This document shows, in pieces, positions 26,153 through 35,073 of a stretch of 64,000 bases of DNA. The stretch comes from an uncultured Bariatricus sp. (GTDB taxonomy: Bacteria > Bacillota > Clostridia > Lachnospirales > Lachnospiraceae). The position numbers and the translations under genes are program-made. Within the stretch, counting starts at the first letter, position 1. The number at the start of each line of letters is the position of its first letter. The stretch lies in contig CAKRCD010000007.1 in NCBI GenBank assembly GCA_934307065.1, positions 44,604 through 108,603 on the forward strand, read 5' to 3'. Below the pieces are notes generated by a model, which searched no databases, had not been told where the DNA came from, and saw nothing but the letters and a program-made list of their open reading frames with translations.

Positions 26153-27712
26153 TTACAGTATACTCATATTTTCCTTAAAAATCAACAGCTTCTCCCCTGA
26201 ACGCAGTTCCCTGGACGTAAGCTGATTATTCTCCATAATTCCTTCTTCCGTAGTATAATATCGTTTTGCCAGACTCCAGAGATCATCTCCTTCTTTGGTA
26301 ATATAACCGATAATTCCCGGCCGTTTATCCATTTCCTCTTCGTCAAATGGCTGAAGCTCCATCTGCACAATGGTTTCTGTCTGAAGCGGTAAACGCAGGA
26401 AACTTTGAAAAGCGAGTACTGCTTTTACCTCCACTTCCTCACTTCCCGCCATGTCAATGGAAAGCTGCTCTACATTTGCCGTAATATTATAGCGTATCTC
26501 CGGGTAATCTCGTCCACTCTCTACCACATAGCTGAACGGAAGCATGCCACTCCACATGCCAAATGGTATCCCGTCATTCGCCTTCACATACAGGAAATTC
26601 ACATACAGAACACCCTCTATCTGGATTCCATTTTCCACTACATCCATGTGTTCAATCTGCATCCGCCCACCACTATGGCAAATCTGCAAAATCTCATCTT
26701 TCAGCTCCGGCAGATTCAAACGCTCAGAGAATTTATATTTAGAATGATTCTGGGTAATCAGTTCTTCATAAGATGCCGGCTGTCTTTCCAGTATACATTC
26801 ATGAGCCAATGAATATACATCCTCCAGCAATTCGATTTGTTCTTCTTCATAAAGCAGTACCCGCATTTCCAGTGTCGCTTCAATTCCGAGGGCACGCATT
26901 TCTCCATCACCATCCATCCGTACCTCTACATTTATATCACTTAAGTTGTGATACATATGATGGTAATGACCTTCTTCCGCTCCATTACAGGTAATACTGC
27001 CCTCAAACGGAACTGTCTGCTCTACCCAGTCTGTTTTATCCTCCTCTGATTTATAGAGTGCAAAAAGTTGCAAAGTTCCTGTAAACAAAATCGCGTCCTG
27101 CGAAACTTTTGTATCTATTTTCCGCAGTTCTACATCTGTCCATATCAATGTTCCAATATTCTCTTTCGTTCCGGGAATCGTTACTTCCTCTTTCATCCGG
27201 TAAATATCTTTCTTACTGGTATGTAATTTCAACAACTCTGCGGATTGTATTTTTTTGAAAATCTGTTCTTCCCCATCCACATCCATGGTAATTTCTTCCT
27301 CCCCTGTCCGTTCCGCATGAATAGATAAATCCACCATTGCCTTCAAAGATAATTTGCGGGAATGAATGACTGTAGAATGAAATTCTACACCTGTTACCTG
27401 TACAATATATTCTTCTCCATCTTCTTTATCCAGATACACCATTTCTTCATATGGAAGCTGTCCTTGCAATGATGCCAGTTCCGCCACGGATGCATCTGTT
27501 ACATAGAGTATTTTGAAAAATAATTTTCCTACTACCCGAAGATAATTTTCTACCTTTTTTACTTCTTCTACTTTTACCGTACCTTCGCCTACTATCACAC
27601 GCCCCACATCGCTTTTGGAATCAGGTACGTTATAATCATCATCAATCACAAACTGGTCTGTAATGGTCTTACCTATGACGTTCGTCTGTATTCTTTTCTT
27701 AATCAGTTCCAT
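26153..27712 (-). CDS. sipL: SipL-like spore morphogenesis protein (SPOCS/DUF3794 domains plus LysM)
   Basis: A 519-aa protein with SPOCS (DUF3794) modules repeated along residues 30-440, for example PDSKSDVGRVIVGEGTVKVE and FKILYVTD, and again VEGVLYVNFLYV. A C-terminal LysM domain follows at about 460-512 (YITKEGDDLWSLAKRYYTT). The length and layout match SipL of Clostridioides difficile, which binds SpoIVA through its LysM domain and recruits coat to the forespore. AGGAGGAGCAT precedes the ATG. The identification rests on domain order; SpoVID-like alternatives are typical of Bacillus, not Clostridia. Confidence 0.85.
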   Translation of the reverse strand: MELIKKRIQTNVIGKTITDQFVIDDDYNVPDSKSDVGRVIVGEGTVKVEEVKKVENYLRVVGKLFFKILYVTDASVAELASLQGQLPYEEMVYLDKEDGEEYIVQVTGVEFHSTVIHSRKLSLKAMVDLSIHAERTGEEEITMDVDGEEQIFKKIQSAELLKLHTSKKDIYRMKEEVTIPGTKENIGTLIWTDVELRKIDTKVSQDAILFTGTLQLFALYKSEEDKTDWVEQTVPFEGSITCNGAEEGHYHHMYHNLSDINVEVRMDGDGEMRALGIEATLEMRVLLYEEEQIELLEDVYSLAHECILERQPASYEELITQNHSKYKFSERLNLPELKDEILQICHSGGRMQIEHMDVVENGIQIEGVLYVNFLYVKANDGIPFGMWSGMLPFSYVVESGRDYPEIRYNITANVEQLSIDMAGSEEVEVKAVLAFQSFLRLPLQTETIVQMELQPFDEEEMDKRPGIIGYITKEGDDLWSLAKRYYTTEEGIMENNQLTSRELRSGEKLLIFKENMSIL

Positions 27713-27726
27713 ATGCTCCTCCTGTT

Positions 27727-28134
27727 CTAATCTGCAAATATTACTTGTTTCCCGTTTTCTTCCAGTTTTATTACACTGTAGGAATATTCATTTTCACACA
27801 CCATGCCTTCTCCGCCCGGTCCGTGCAGTGTTGTTTCTATATATAATGCTTCTTCTGCCTCTGCACACTCTACCCATTCTACGCAAGATCCACTGCACTC
27901 TTGTTTCCCATATCCTTCTCCTATATACAATGCCTCCGATTCCCGATATACGATTCGGAAAGGCCTCTCTTTCTTTTGTTCTATTTCTTTCTTCATATCA
28001 TCCGGAATATCCGCCTCCTCCACAACCTCATATTCCACCGGAACATGCCCTTCCGTTGTTTTTATGATGACCCTGCAACCCATAATAGAACATGCCGCGA
28101 AGAGCATACTGCAAATAAAAATCTTTTTTTTCAA
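27727..28134 (-). CDS. PrcB C-terminal domain-like lipoprotein
   Basis: A 135-aa probable lipoprotein. The signal segment FICSMLFAACSIMGC has two Cys, 15 and 20; Cys20 fits a lipobox best. The mature part shows FRIVYRESEALYIGEGYGKQ, AEEALYIETTLHGPGG and YSYSVIKLEENGKQVIF, the pattern of clostridial proteins named protease complex subunit PrcB family (PF14343). The start is TTG with GAGAGG 6 nt upstream. It lies 14 nt ahead of sipL, so the two are probably co-expressed and a sporulation role is possible. The function is unknown. Confidence 0.75.
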   Translation of the reverse strand: MKKKIFICSMLFAACSIMGCRVIIKTTEGHVPVEYEVVEEADIPDDMKKEIEQKKERPFRIVYRESEALYIGEGYGKQECSGSCVEWVECAEAEEALYIETTLHGPGGEGMVCENEYSYSVIKLEENGKQVIFAD

Positions 28135-28178
28135 TTTTTCCCTCTCCGCAGTTTCTCTCTAATATCCTATTATCTTCC

Positions 28179-28207
28179 TTGTATTTTCATTCCTTGAATA
28201 GTATAAT
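28179..28207 (+). promoter_or_regulatory. promoter of the plsC-pncB-ddl-murF region
   Basis: TTGTAT (28179-28184) is 17 bp from a perfect TATAAT (28202-28207). The leader then carries a small hairpin TGCCAT/ATGGCA near 28220-28234, ahead of the SD. Confidence 0.75.
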
Positions 28208-28258
28208 AAGTCCCATAAGTTGCCATGATATGGCACATGAACGGAGGATTTTAGACAA

Positions 28259-28993
28259 ATGATACGTTTTATTTTCGTAGTTTTGTTTCTGGTTGTATTT
28301 TTAATCCTTTCCATTCCGGTTATGTTGGTGGAGTGGCTCATTGGGAAAAAGAGTCCAAATACGAAAGATTACAGTTCCTTACGCATTGTACAGTGGGCAT
28401 TCAAGGTAATCCTTTGGATTGCCGGGGTAAATGTTACCGTTATCGGGGAAGAACATATTCCAGATGAACCAGTGCTTTATATTGGAAATCATCGCAGCTT
28501 CTTTGATGTTCCGATTACCTATTCCCGTTGCAGACGTCTGACCGGGTTTGTAGCAAAGAAAGAAATAGAAAAGGTTCCACTGCTTTCAACGTGGATGCGG
28601 TTTTTATACTGTCTCTTTCTTGACCGTGATGATGTGCGCGCAGGACTGAAAACAATTCTGACCGCAATTGAACAGGTAAAAAATGGAATCTCCATTTTCA
28701 TTTTCCCGGAAGGAACCCGCAACAAAGGAGAAGAACTTTCCGTTCTGCCGTTCCACGATGGTTCTTTCAAAATAGCCGAGAAAACCGGATGTGCGGTAGT
28801 TCCAGTCAGCATCAACAACAGTGTACAGATTCTGGAGGCACATTTTCCATTTATCCGCAAAACCCATGTTGTACTGGAATATGGCGAACCTATTTATCCA
28901 AATACATTAGATAAAGAAGCCAAAAAGCAACTCGGAACCTACTGCCATGACTTGATTGAAGCTACAATCAAAAAAAATGCAGAGTTAGTGTAA
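28259..28993 (+). CDS. plsC: 1-acyl-sn-glycerol-3-phosphate acyltransferase (PlsC family)
   Basis: Transfers an acyl chain to lysophosphatidic acid, giving phosphatidic acid for membrane lipids. An N-terminal membrane helix (IRFIFVVLFLVVFLILSIPV) is followed by NHRSFFDVP (the HX4D catalytic motif, about residues 78-86) and FPEGTRNKGE (substrate-binding EGTR, about 149-158). Length is 244 aa. GGAGG lies 11 nt before the ATG, a rather long gap. It heads a run of same-strand genes toward pncB. Several paralogues usually exist in such genomes, so the exact acyl specificity is open. Confidence 0.92.
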   Translation: MIRFIFVVLFLVVFLILSIPVMLVEWLIGKKSPNTKDYSSLRIVQWAFKVILWIAGVNVTVIGEEHIPDEPVLYIGNHRSFFDVPITYSRCRRLTGFVAKKEIEKVPLLSTWMRFLYCLFLDRDDVRAGLKTILTAIEQVKNGISIFIFPEGTRNKGEELSVLPFHDGSFKIAEKTGCAVVPVSINNSVQILEAHFPFIRKTHVVLEYGEPIYPNTLDKEAKKQLGTYCHDLIEATIKKNAELV

Positions 28994-29026
28994 ACCTTTA
29001 TAATATAAGTAGAAAAGAGGGATAGT

Positions 29027-30490
29027 ATGAGCGTTACAAGTGAAAATCTTACCTTACTGACTGATTTGTATGAACTTACAATGATGCAGGGATATTTTGA
29101 CAAACAGACCAATGAAGTTGTTGTATTTGATGTGTTTTTCCGCAACAATCCATTCGGTTCCGGCTACTCTGTTGTTGCCGGACTGGAGCAGGTCATCGAT
29201 TATGTCAAAAACCTTCATTTTGCAGAAGATGATGTGGCATATCTCAGAAGCCTTGGAATCTTCTCAGAAGATTTTCTCGCCTATCTGTTAGATTACCGTT
29301 TCAGTGGAAGTATTTATGCGGTACCGGAAGGAAGCGTGGTATTTCCACGGGAACCTCTGGTAAAAGTCATTGCACCGATTATGGAAGCACAGCTTGTAGA
29401 AACCGCTATTTTAAATATGATCAATCACCAGTCCCTGATTGCCACCAAGACCTCCCGTATTGTATTTGCTGCAGGTAATGGAGGCGTGATGGAATTTGGG
29501 CTCCGACGTGCACAGGGTCCTGATGCCGGTGTCTATGGTGCGCGTGCTGCCATGATTGGCGGCTGCGTAGGAACTTCCTGCGTATTAACCGGAAAATTAT
29601 TTGACGTACCTGTCATGGGAACCCACGCCCACAGCTGGATTATGAGTTTCCCGGATGAGTACACTGCATTTAAGGCATATGCAGACCTTTACCCGGAATG
29701 CTGTACCTTATTGGTGGACACTTATGATACCTTGAAATCCGGTGTACCGAATGCCATCCGTATTTTCGATGAAATGAAAGCAAACAACGTAACTCCACGC
29801 AAGCTCGGTATTCGTCTGGACAGCGGAGATCTTGCATATCTTTCCAAGCAGGCCCGTAAAATGTTAGATGAGGCCGGACACACAGATGTAACCATCTGTG
29901 CATCCAATGATTTGGATGAATATCTGATTAACGATTTGAAACGTCAAGAAGCTGCGATTGATTCCTGGGGTGTAGGAACCAATCTGATTACAGCCAAGGA
30001 CTGTCCATCCTTCGGCGGTGTGTATAAATTGGCTGCCATTCAGAATGGAGCCGGAGAATTTATTCCTAAAATCAAGTTATCTGAGAATACAGAGAAAATT
30101 ACGAACCCGGGAAATAAGACATTTTATAGAATCTACGAAAAAGAAACCGGCAAAATTAAAGCCGATTATATCTGCTTTGTAGACGAAGAACTGAATCCTG
30201 AAAATGACCTGTTGCTTTTCGACCCGGCAGAAACATGGAAGAGAACAAAATTAAAAGGCGGTACTTACGAAATCCGTGAAATGCTTCAGCCAATCTTCTT
30301 AGATGGTAAATGTGTCTATGAATCACCGAACATCAAAGAAATTGCAGCCTATTGTAAACAGGAAAAGGATACCCTTTGGGATGAGACAAAACGTCTCTTC
30401 TACCCGCATCAAGTATACGTGGATTTATCAGATAAGCTTTATAAAGTAAAACAAGAATTATTAAATAAAATGAGTATGACAGAGGAGTAA
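29027..30490 (+). CDS. pncB: nicotinate phosphoribosyltransferase
   Basis: Converts nicotinate and PRPP to nicotinate mononucleotide in NAD salvage. The 487-aa protein begins NLTLLTDLYELTMMQGYF, has GTHAHSWIMSFPDE near residue 204 (the phosphorylated-His region), and LGIRLDSGDLAYLSKQARK near 264. The length fits the long PncB form of Firmicutes. A purine-rich GAGGG SD precedes the ATG. Its stop overlaps the region of the ddl SD, so translation of the two genes is probably linked. It uses PRPP, whose synthase prs is encoded 11 kb away in the window. Confidence 0.95.
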   Translation: MSVTSENLTLLTDLYELTMMQGYFDKQTNEVVVFDVFFRNNPFGSGYSVVAGLEQVIDYVKNLHFAEDDVAYLRSLGIFSEDFLAYLLDYRFSGSIYAVPEGSVVFPREPLVKVIAPIMEAQLVETAILNMINHQSLIATKTSRIVFAAGNGGVMEFGLRRAQGPDAGVYGARAAMIGGCVGTSCVLTGKLFDVPVMGTHAHSWIMSFPDEYTAFKAYADLYPECCTLLVDTYDTLKSGVPNAIRIFDEMKANNVTPRKLGIRLDSGDLAYLSKQARKMLDEAGHTDVTICASNDLDEYLINDLKRQEAAIDSWGVGTNLITAKDCPSFGGVYKLAAIQNGAGEFIPKIKLSENTEKITNPGNKTFYRIYEKETGKIKADYICFVDEELNPENDLLLFDPAETWKRTKLKGGTYEIREMLQPIFLDGKCVYESPNIKEIAAYCKQEKDTLWDETKRLFYPHQVYVDLSDKLYKVKQELLNKMSMTEE

Positions 30491-30495
30491 TGAAT

Positions 30496-31551
30496 ATGAA
30501 AGTTGTAGTATTAGCCGGCGGACTCAGCACAGAAAGAGATGTGTCTCTTACTTCCGGTGCAAGCATTTGCCGTGCCTTAAAGGAAAGAGGACACCATACA
30601 CTGTTATTAGATGTATTTATGGGACTTCCGGATGCACCTGCAAACTTGGAAGAAGTCTTTGACCTTCCAGACAGTAACCTGAAGATTGCAGACGGAATTA
30701 AAACAACAGAACCAGACTTAGAAGCAGTAAAGGCTTCCCGCCAAGACAAATCGGACTGCTTCTTTGGACCAAATGTCATCGAAATCTGCCGTCTTGCAGA
30801 CATTGCATTCTTAGGACTTCACGGTGGCTATGGAGAAGATGGAAGACTGCAGGCAGCCTTTGATTTACTTGGAATCAAATACACAGGGCCAAATTCTCTT
30901 GGAAATGCACTTGCCATGGATAAGAGCGTTACGAAACAGATTTTCAAAATGAACAATATTCCGACACCGGAAGGAATCTGGTTATATGAAAAATCAAAAG
31001 ACAAACCATTGTCTGATTTCGGTCTTTCTCTTCCAGTCGTTGTAAAACCTTGTTCCGGTGGCTCCAGTATCGGAGTTTATATCTGCCATACGGAAGAAGA
31101 ATACCGTGCTGCACTTGATGCTTCTTTCCCGCACGAACAGTGTGTCATGGTGGAAGAATACATCAAAGGCCGTGAATTTGCCTGCGGTGTTATTGACGGA
31201 AAAGCACTTCCGGTCATTGAAATCGTGCCAAAAACCGGATTCTTTGATTATGCAAACAAATACCAGGATGGCTGCACAGAAGAAATCTGTCCTGCCAATA
31301 TTTCGGAAGAAATTGAACAGAAAATGCGAAAAGCTACTGAACGTGCATTTGATGCATTAAAGCTAAATGTATATTCCCGTGCGGATTTCCTGTTGGATGA
31401 AAATGGAAATATTTATTGTCTGGAAGTCAATACCCTTCCTGGCATGACTCCAGCAAGCCTTCTTCCAAAAGAAGCTGCTTACATCGGTATCGAATACCCT
31501 GAACTGTGTGACATGATTATTGAGAAATCACTGGATGCCAGATACCGCTAA
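30496..31551 (+). CDS. ddl: D-alanine--D-alanine ligase
   Basis: Makes the D-Ala-D-Ala dipeptide of peptidoglycan. This ATP-grasp enzyme has VVVLAGGLSTERDVSLTSG at the N-terminus, FLGLHGGYGEDG near residue 95, PCSGGSSIGVY near 183, and YCLEVNTLPGMTPASLLP near 312, all ligase signatures. Length is 351 aa. The ATG at 30496 has GGAG 8 nt upstream; the one at 30490 sits on the pncB stop and is too close. No residue pattern clearly marking a D-Ala-D-Ser or D-Lac ligase was recognised, so the ordinary ligase role is the best call. Confidence 0.93.
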   Translation: MKVVVLAGGLSTERDVSLTSGASICRALKERGHHTLLLDVFMGLPDAPANLEEVFDLPDSNLKIADGIKTTEPDLEAVKASRQDKSDCFFGPNVIEICRLADIAFLGLHGGYGEDGRLQAAFDLLGIKYTGPNSLGNALAMDKSVTKQIFKMNNIPTPEGIWLYEKSKDKPLSDFGLSLPVVVKPCSGGSSIGVYICHTEEEYRAALDASFPHEQCVMVEEYIKGREFACGVIDGKALPVIEIVPKTGFFDYANKYQDGCTEEICPANISEEIEQKMRKATERAFDALKLNVYSRADFLLDENGNIYCLEVNTLPGMTPASLLPKEAAYIGIEYPELCDMIIEKSLDARYR

Positions 31552-31583
31552 GCCCGATACTGATAAGAAATGAGGCTTTGAAC

Positions 31584-32960
31584 ATGAAACAAATGACATT
31601 ACAAAATATAACTGCTGCCTGCCATGGAACCTACTATGGCAACGCAGATTTATTATCAAAAGAAGTTACTGGAATCGCCATTGACAGCCGTAAAGCGGAA
31701 AAAGACTTTCTCTTTGTTCCACTGAAAGGTGCTCGTGTAGATGGGCATACATTCATCCCACAGGTAATGGAAAAGGGGGCACTGGCCACCTTATCTGAAG
31801 AAATCTTAGATGGGATGTCTTATCCTTATATTCATGTAAAATCCTGTGAACAGGCACTTGCTGATTTGGCTGCCTTCTATCGCAACACACTGGATATCAA
31901 GGTGGTTGGAATTACTGGAAGTGTCGGAAAAACCAGTACCAAAGAAACCATTGCTTCTGTCCTTTCTCAGAAGTATAAGGTTTTGAAAACAGACGGAAAC
32001 CATAATAATGAAATCGGTGTGCCTCTGACTGTGTTTTCTATCACGGAAGAACATGAAGTAGCCGTGCTGGAAATGGGAATTGACCAACCAGGGGATATGC
32101 ATAAGCTTGGACCGATTACCAGACCTGACATTGCAGTCATTACCAATATCGGTCTTGCTCATTTGGAAAATTTCGGAACAAGAGAAGGTACATTGAAAGC
32201 CAAGACAGAAATCTTTGAGTATCTGAAGCCGAATGCAACTGTAATTTTAAACGGGGATGATGACAAGCTTTCTACAGTCTCATCCGTTCAGGGAAAATCT
32301 CCTGTATTTTTCGGGTTGTCTGACAAGCTTCCTGCTTACGCAGATGAAATGGAAGATTTAGGACTGTTTGGAACAGACTGCACTTTACATTTGCCTGCCG
32401 GAGAAATTCGTGTACATATTCCGGTTCCGGGGAAACATATGATTTACAATGCTCTGGCTGCTGCCTGCACCGGACTTGCACTTGGACTTTCTTTGGAAGA
32501 AATTCAAGCGGGAATCGCTGCTCTCCGCACAATTGCCGGACGCACAAATCTGATTCAGACCGATTCCTTGTTAATCATTGATGACTGTTATAATGCCAAT
32601 CCAATCTCTACCATGTCCTCGCTTGACATCCTTGCCACAGCAAAAGGACGCACAGTCGCTGTGCTTGGAGATATGTTTGAACTTGGTACCAATGAAAAAG
32701 AGCTGCATTACAATACAGGTGCACATGCTTCTCAGGATAAAATTGATGTTATCTGCTGTATCGGAGAACTTTCCCAAAACACTTATGAAGGTGCAAAAGC
32801 ATACGCAGATAGAAATAGCATCCTTTACTTTAAAACAAAACAAGAGTTTCTTGCAAAGTTTCCTAACGTAATCAAAAAAGGAGATACCGTTCTTGTCAAA
32901 GCTTCCCATAGTATGGAATTTCCGGAAATCGTAGAAACCCTGCAGCAATGGAAGTTATAA
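31584..32960 (+). CDS. murF: UDP-N-acetylmuramoyl-tripeptide--D-alanyl-D-alanine ligase
   Basis: Adds D-Ala-D-Ala to the UDP-MurNAc tripeptide, the step right after Ddl. The 458-aa Mur ligase has IAIDSRKAEKDFLFVPLKG near residue 30, the P-loop GITGSVGKTSTKE near 110, NHNNEIGVPLT near 140, and DDCYNANPISTMSSLDIL near 330. The ATG at 31584 has TGAGG 8 nt upstream; a TTG at 31578 is an alternative. The adjacency ddl-murF is common and functionally obvious. It ends at a strong terminator. Confidence 0.96.
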   Translation: MKQMTLQNITAACHGTYYGNADLLSKEVTGIAIDSRKAEKDFLFVPLKGARVDGHTFIPQVMEKGALATLSEEILDGMSYPYIHVKSCEQALADLAAFYRNTLDIKVVGITGSVGKTSTKETIASVLSQKYKVLKTDGNHNNEIGVPLTVFSITEEHEVAVLEMGIDQPGDMHKLGPITRPDIAVITNIGLAHLENFGTREGTLKAKTEIFEYLKPNATVILNGDDDKLSTVSSVQGKSPVFFGLSDKLPAYADEMEDLGLFGTDCTLHLPAGEIRVHIPVPGKHMIYNALAAACTGLALGLSLEEIQAGIAALRTIAGRTNLIQTDSLLIIDDCYNANPISTMSSLDILATAKGRTVAVLGDMFELGTNEKELHYNTGAHASQDKIDVICCIGELSQNTYEGAKAYADRNSILYFKTKQEFLAKFPNVIKKGDTVLVKASHSMEFPEIVETLQQWKL

Positions 32961-32982
32961 CATCATTCATAAAGATAGCAAA

Positions 32983-33006
32983 AGGACCGGCATGAAAACC
33001 GGTCCT
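32983..33006. terminator. terminator after murF, shared with the Crp-like gene
   Basis: Perfect 8-bp stem AGGACCGG/CCGGTCCT with an 8-nt loop, followed by CATTTTATT on the plus strand and TTTTGC on the minus strand. It lies between two convergent genes. Confidence 0.8.
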
Positions 33007-33010
33007 CATT

Positions 33011-33679
33011 TTATTCTCTATCTGTCCACTTCACTACAATATTCTTTTTGTTCATTTCAATCATGCCTTCCTGCCTCATCCTAGACAACTCCTTCGAAAG
33101 CACGCTCCGGTTTACGCACAGATATTCCGCCATTTGCTGTCGGTTCATTTTTATATGAATTTCATTGCTGCCTTCTTTCTCCCGACGCATTTCCAAAAAT
33201 GTCATAATCCGTTCCCGGATTCCCCTTTTCGAGAGCATCTCAAGCTGATGCATTTGCCAGATATATTCATCCTGTAATTTCTGCATGAGCACATATAGAA
33301 TTTCTTTACAATACCTGGATTTTAAAATACTGTTCCAACTTATGAAAATTACCTGGCAATCTTCCTGGCACACATAGCTCATTGAGGCTGTTGTATTCGT
33401 TGAAATACCATCCAATGCAAAAATTTCCCCGGCATCTACAATCTGCAGAATGCTTTTATTTCCATTACAGTAATCCTTTTCCCCTCTTATCATACCACTT
33501 TTCAAAATGCAGAGCCACTCCACATCATCCCCTTCAAAAAAAAGTGTGCTTCCCCTCTCACTTCTTCTTTCCGTGATTACCAATGAATCCAAAGCCTTCT
33601 CCCGCTCCGTTTTTGCTATCTCCTGAAATAAGCCACTCTTTACAATGTCATCCAAATATTGCATGCTTTTCCCTGCCAT
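33011..33679 (-). CDS. Crp/Fnr family transcriptional regulator
   Basis: A 222-aa regulator with an N-terminal cyclic-nucleotide-binding-like beta-roll (residues about 25-140: SERGSTLFFEGDDVEWLCILKSG and IVDAGEIFALDG). A C-terminal helix-turn-helix lies at about 170-205 (MNRQQMAEYLCVNRSVLSKELSRMRQEG). Four-Cys FNR-type iron-sulfur ligands are not seen in the N-terminus, so the effector is unknown. It starts just after the yitT-like stop. The SD for the annotated ATG is poor; an ATG five codons later (33664) has AGGG 6 nt upstream and could be the real start. Confidence 0.88.
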   Translation of the reverse strand: MAGKSMQYLDDIVKSGLFQEIAKTEREKALDSLVITERRSERGSTLFFEGDDVEWLCILKSGMIRGEKDYCNGNKSILQIVDAGEIFALDGISTNTTASMSYVCQEDCQVIFISWNSILKSRYCKEILYVLMQKLQDEYIWQMHQLEMLSKRGIRERIMTFLEMRREKEGSNEIHIKMNRQQMAEYLCVNRSVLSKELSRMRQEGMIEMNKKNIVVKWTDRE

Positions 33680-33680
33680 C

Positions 33681-34577
33681 TTACGTCAATCTCTTCTCAT
33701 AGTTACCACTGACTACGTTGCATCCCTCGTCCAGTATTACAAATGCCTTCGGGTCGACAGATTTGACAACCCGTTTAATCTGATGAATTTCATATTTGGA
33801 AATCATAGTTACCATCACATGGGTATCTTCATTGGTATAAGCTCCAACCCCTTCCCATTTTGTGACTCCACGATGCATTTCATCCATAATCAACTGGTCA
33901 ATTCCTTCTTTCTTTGTGAAAATCAATACCTTTACACAGATATTCTGCACATGCACTTTATCACAGACCAAAGCAAACACAACACCGTATATCAAAGAAT
34001 ATATCACAATTTCTATATCAAACAAGAAAAAACAGATTGCGTAAACCAGAAAATTTACCATCATGCCCACTGTTCCTACACTGATGGTTGGAAATTCTTT
34101 TGTAATATACATTCCAAGCATTTCCTGTCCGCCTCCCGAATTGCCGCCTCGAAGTACCAGTCCGGTTCCACCGCCTGCTATCATGCCACCCACAATGCAG
34201 GCTGTCAGATAATCCGGGATAATCGGTGTGGCCGGAACCGGTATCAGTGTCTGACTCAGCGACTGAACAAGAATTACAATCATGGAACGAATCAAAAACG
34301 ACTTTCCAACCTTCTTCCACGCAAGAAAGCAAAGCGGTAAGTTAATAAACCAGAAAACAATTCCAGTAATATCCATCTGTCCCAATGACAGATGAAACAC
34401 AGTTACAATCAGAGTTCGCAGTAATTGTGCAATCCCCATAAATCCACCATTGTAAAGATTAAGCGGAAGAATAAATACATTCAGTCCAAATGCAAAGCAA
34501 AACGCGCCCAAACAGGATAGTACCAATCCCTTCAATTGCCGGTCTACTTCTTTTTTATTTGCTAATTCCAGTGACAT
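33681..34577 (-). CDS. YitT family membrane protein (DUF161/DUF2179)
   Basis: A 298-aa integral membrane protein. It has about five hydrophobic segments in residues 15-195 (for example LVLSCLGAFCFAFGLNVFILP), with GGNSGGGQEMLGMYI, then a cytoplasmic DUF2179 domain in the last 80 residues (KVLIFTKKEGIDQLIMDEMHRGVTKWEG). The family's substrate is unproven. The ATG at 34577 is chosen because AGGAAAGG lies close upstream; a longer in-frame extension to 34715 would run through the spoVG terminator. It is followed directly by the Crp-like gene. Confidence 0.88.
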   Translation of the reverse strand: MSLELANKKEVDRQLKGLVLSCLGAFCFAFGLNVFILPLNLYNGGFMGIAQLLRTLIVTVFHLSLGQMDITGIVFWFINLPLCFLAWKKVGKSFLIRSMIVILVQSLSQTLIPVPATPIIPDYLTACIVGGMIAGGGTGLVLRGGNSGGGQEMLGMYITKEFPTISVGTVGMMVNFLVYAICFFLFDIEIVIYSLIYGVVFALVCDKVHVQNICVKVLIFTKKEGIDQLIMDEMHRGVTKWEGVGAYTNEDTHVMVTMISKYEIHQIKRVVKSVDPKAFVILDEGCNVVSGNYEKRLT

Positions 34578-34661
34578 TTGCCTTTCCTCACATTTCTTTA
34601 TTTCTATCATAAACACGTTTATAATAGCATATATATGAAGTTTTCGCAACAACGATAAAAA

Positions 34662-34697
34662 GGGACTGCAACCAGAATTCAATCCGGTTACAGTCCC
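34662..34697 (-). terminator. terminator of spoVG
   Basis: GGGACTGCAACC pairs with GGTTACAGTCCC with one bulge or mismatch. In the minus direction it is followed by TTTTTATCG. Confidence 0.9.
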
Positions 34698-34714
34698 CCT
34701 GCATTGACCTTGCA

Positions 34715-35023
34715 CTAAGCTTCCGCTTCTTCTGCCTCTTCTTCAGCTTCCACGGCTGCTTCGTCCAGTGCTATTGTCTCCTCATATTTTTCCAGAATCA
34801 ATGTCTGCATGTGCTCTCTTGTTCCGGAATTGATCGGATGCGCAATATCTCTGTATTCTCCATCTGCCGATTTTTTGCTTGGCATCGCAATAAAAGGTCC
34901 TTTCTCGCCTTCTATTACTTTAATATCATGAACCACAAATTCTCCATCTAAAGTAATAGATACTACCGCCTTTAACTTTCCATCCTTTGCAACTCTTCTC
35001 ACTCGTACATCTGTAATCTGCAT
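34715..35023 (-). CDS. spoVG: septation regulator SpoVG
   Basis: A small RNA- and DNA-binding protein that affects septation and sporulation in Bacillus and global expression elsewhere. The 102-aa protein begins [19 protein letters not shown], has [20 protein letters not shown] near residue 34, and [19 protein letters not shown] near 62, all diagnostic. The tail is Ala/Glu-rich. AAAGGGGA lies before the ATG. It sits 50 nt downstream of glgD, with its own terminator after it; read-through from glgCD is possible. Confidence 0.96.
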   Translation of the reverse strand: MQITDVRVRRVAKDGKLKAVVSITLDGEFVVHDIKVIEGEKGPFIAMPSKKSADGEYRDIAHPINSGTREHMQTLILEKYEETIALDEAAVEAEEEAEEAEA

Positions 35024-35073
35024 CTTCTTGTTCCCCTTTCGTCAATGCCTTTTATCCTCTCATTATTCTATTT

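Noticed and set aside
30496-31551. Vancomycin-resistance D-Ala-D-Ser/D-Lac ligase
   Set aside because: Despite the VanRS-like pair in the window, the gene sits with murF and shows ordinary Ddl motifs.
33681-34715. Longer start for the YitT-like protein at 34715
   Set aside because: The extension would be read through the spoVG terminator and has no SD; the ATG at 34577 does.
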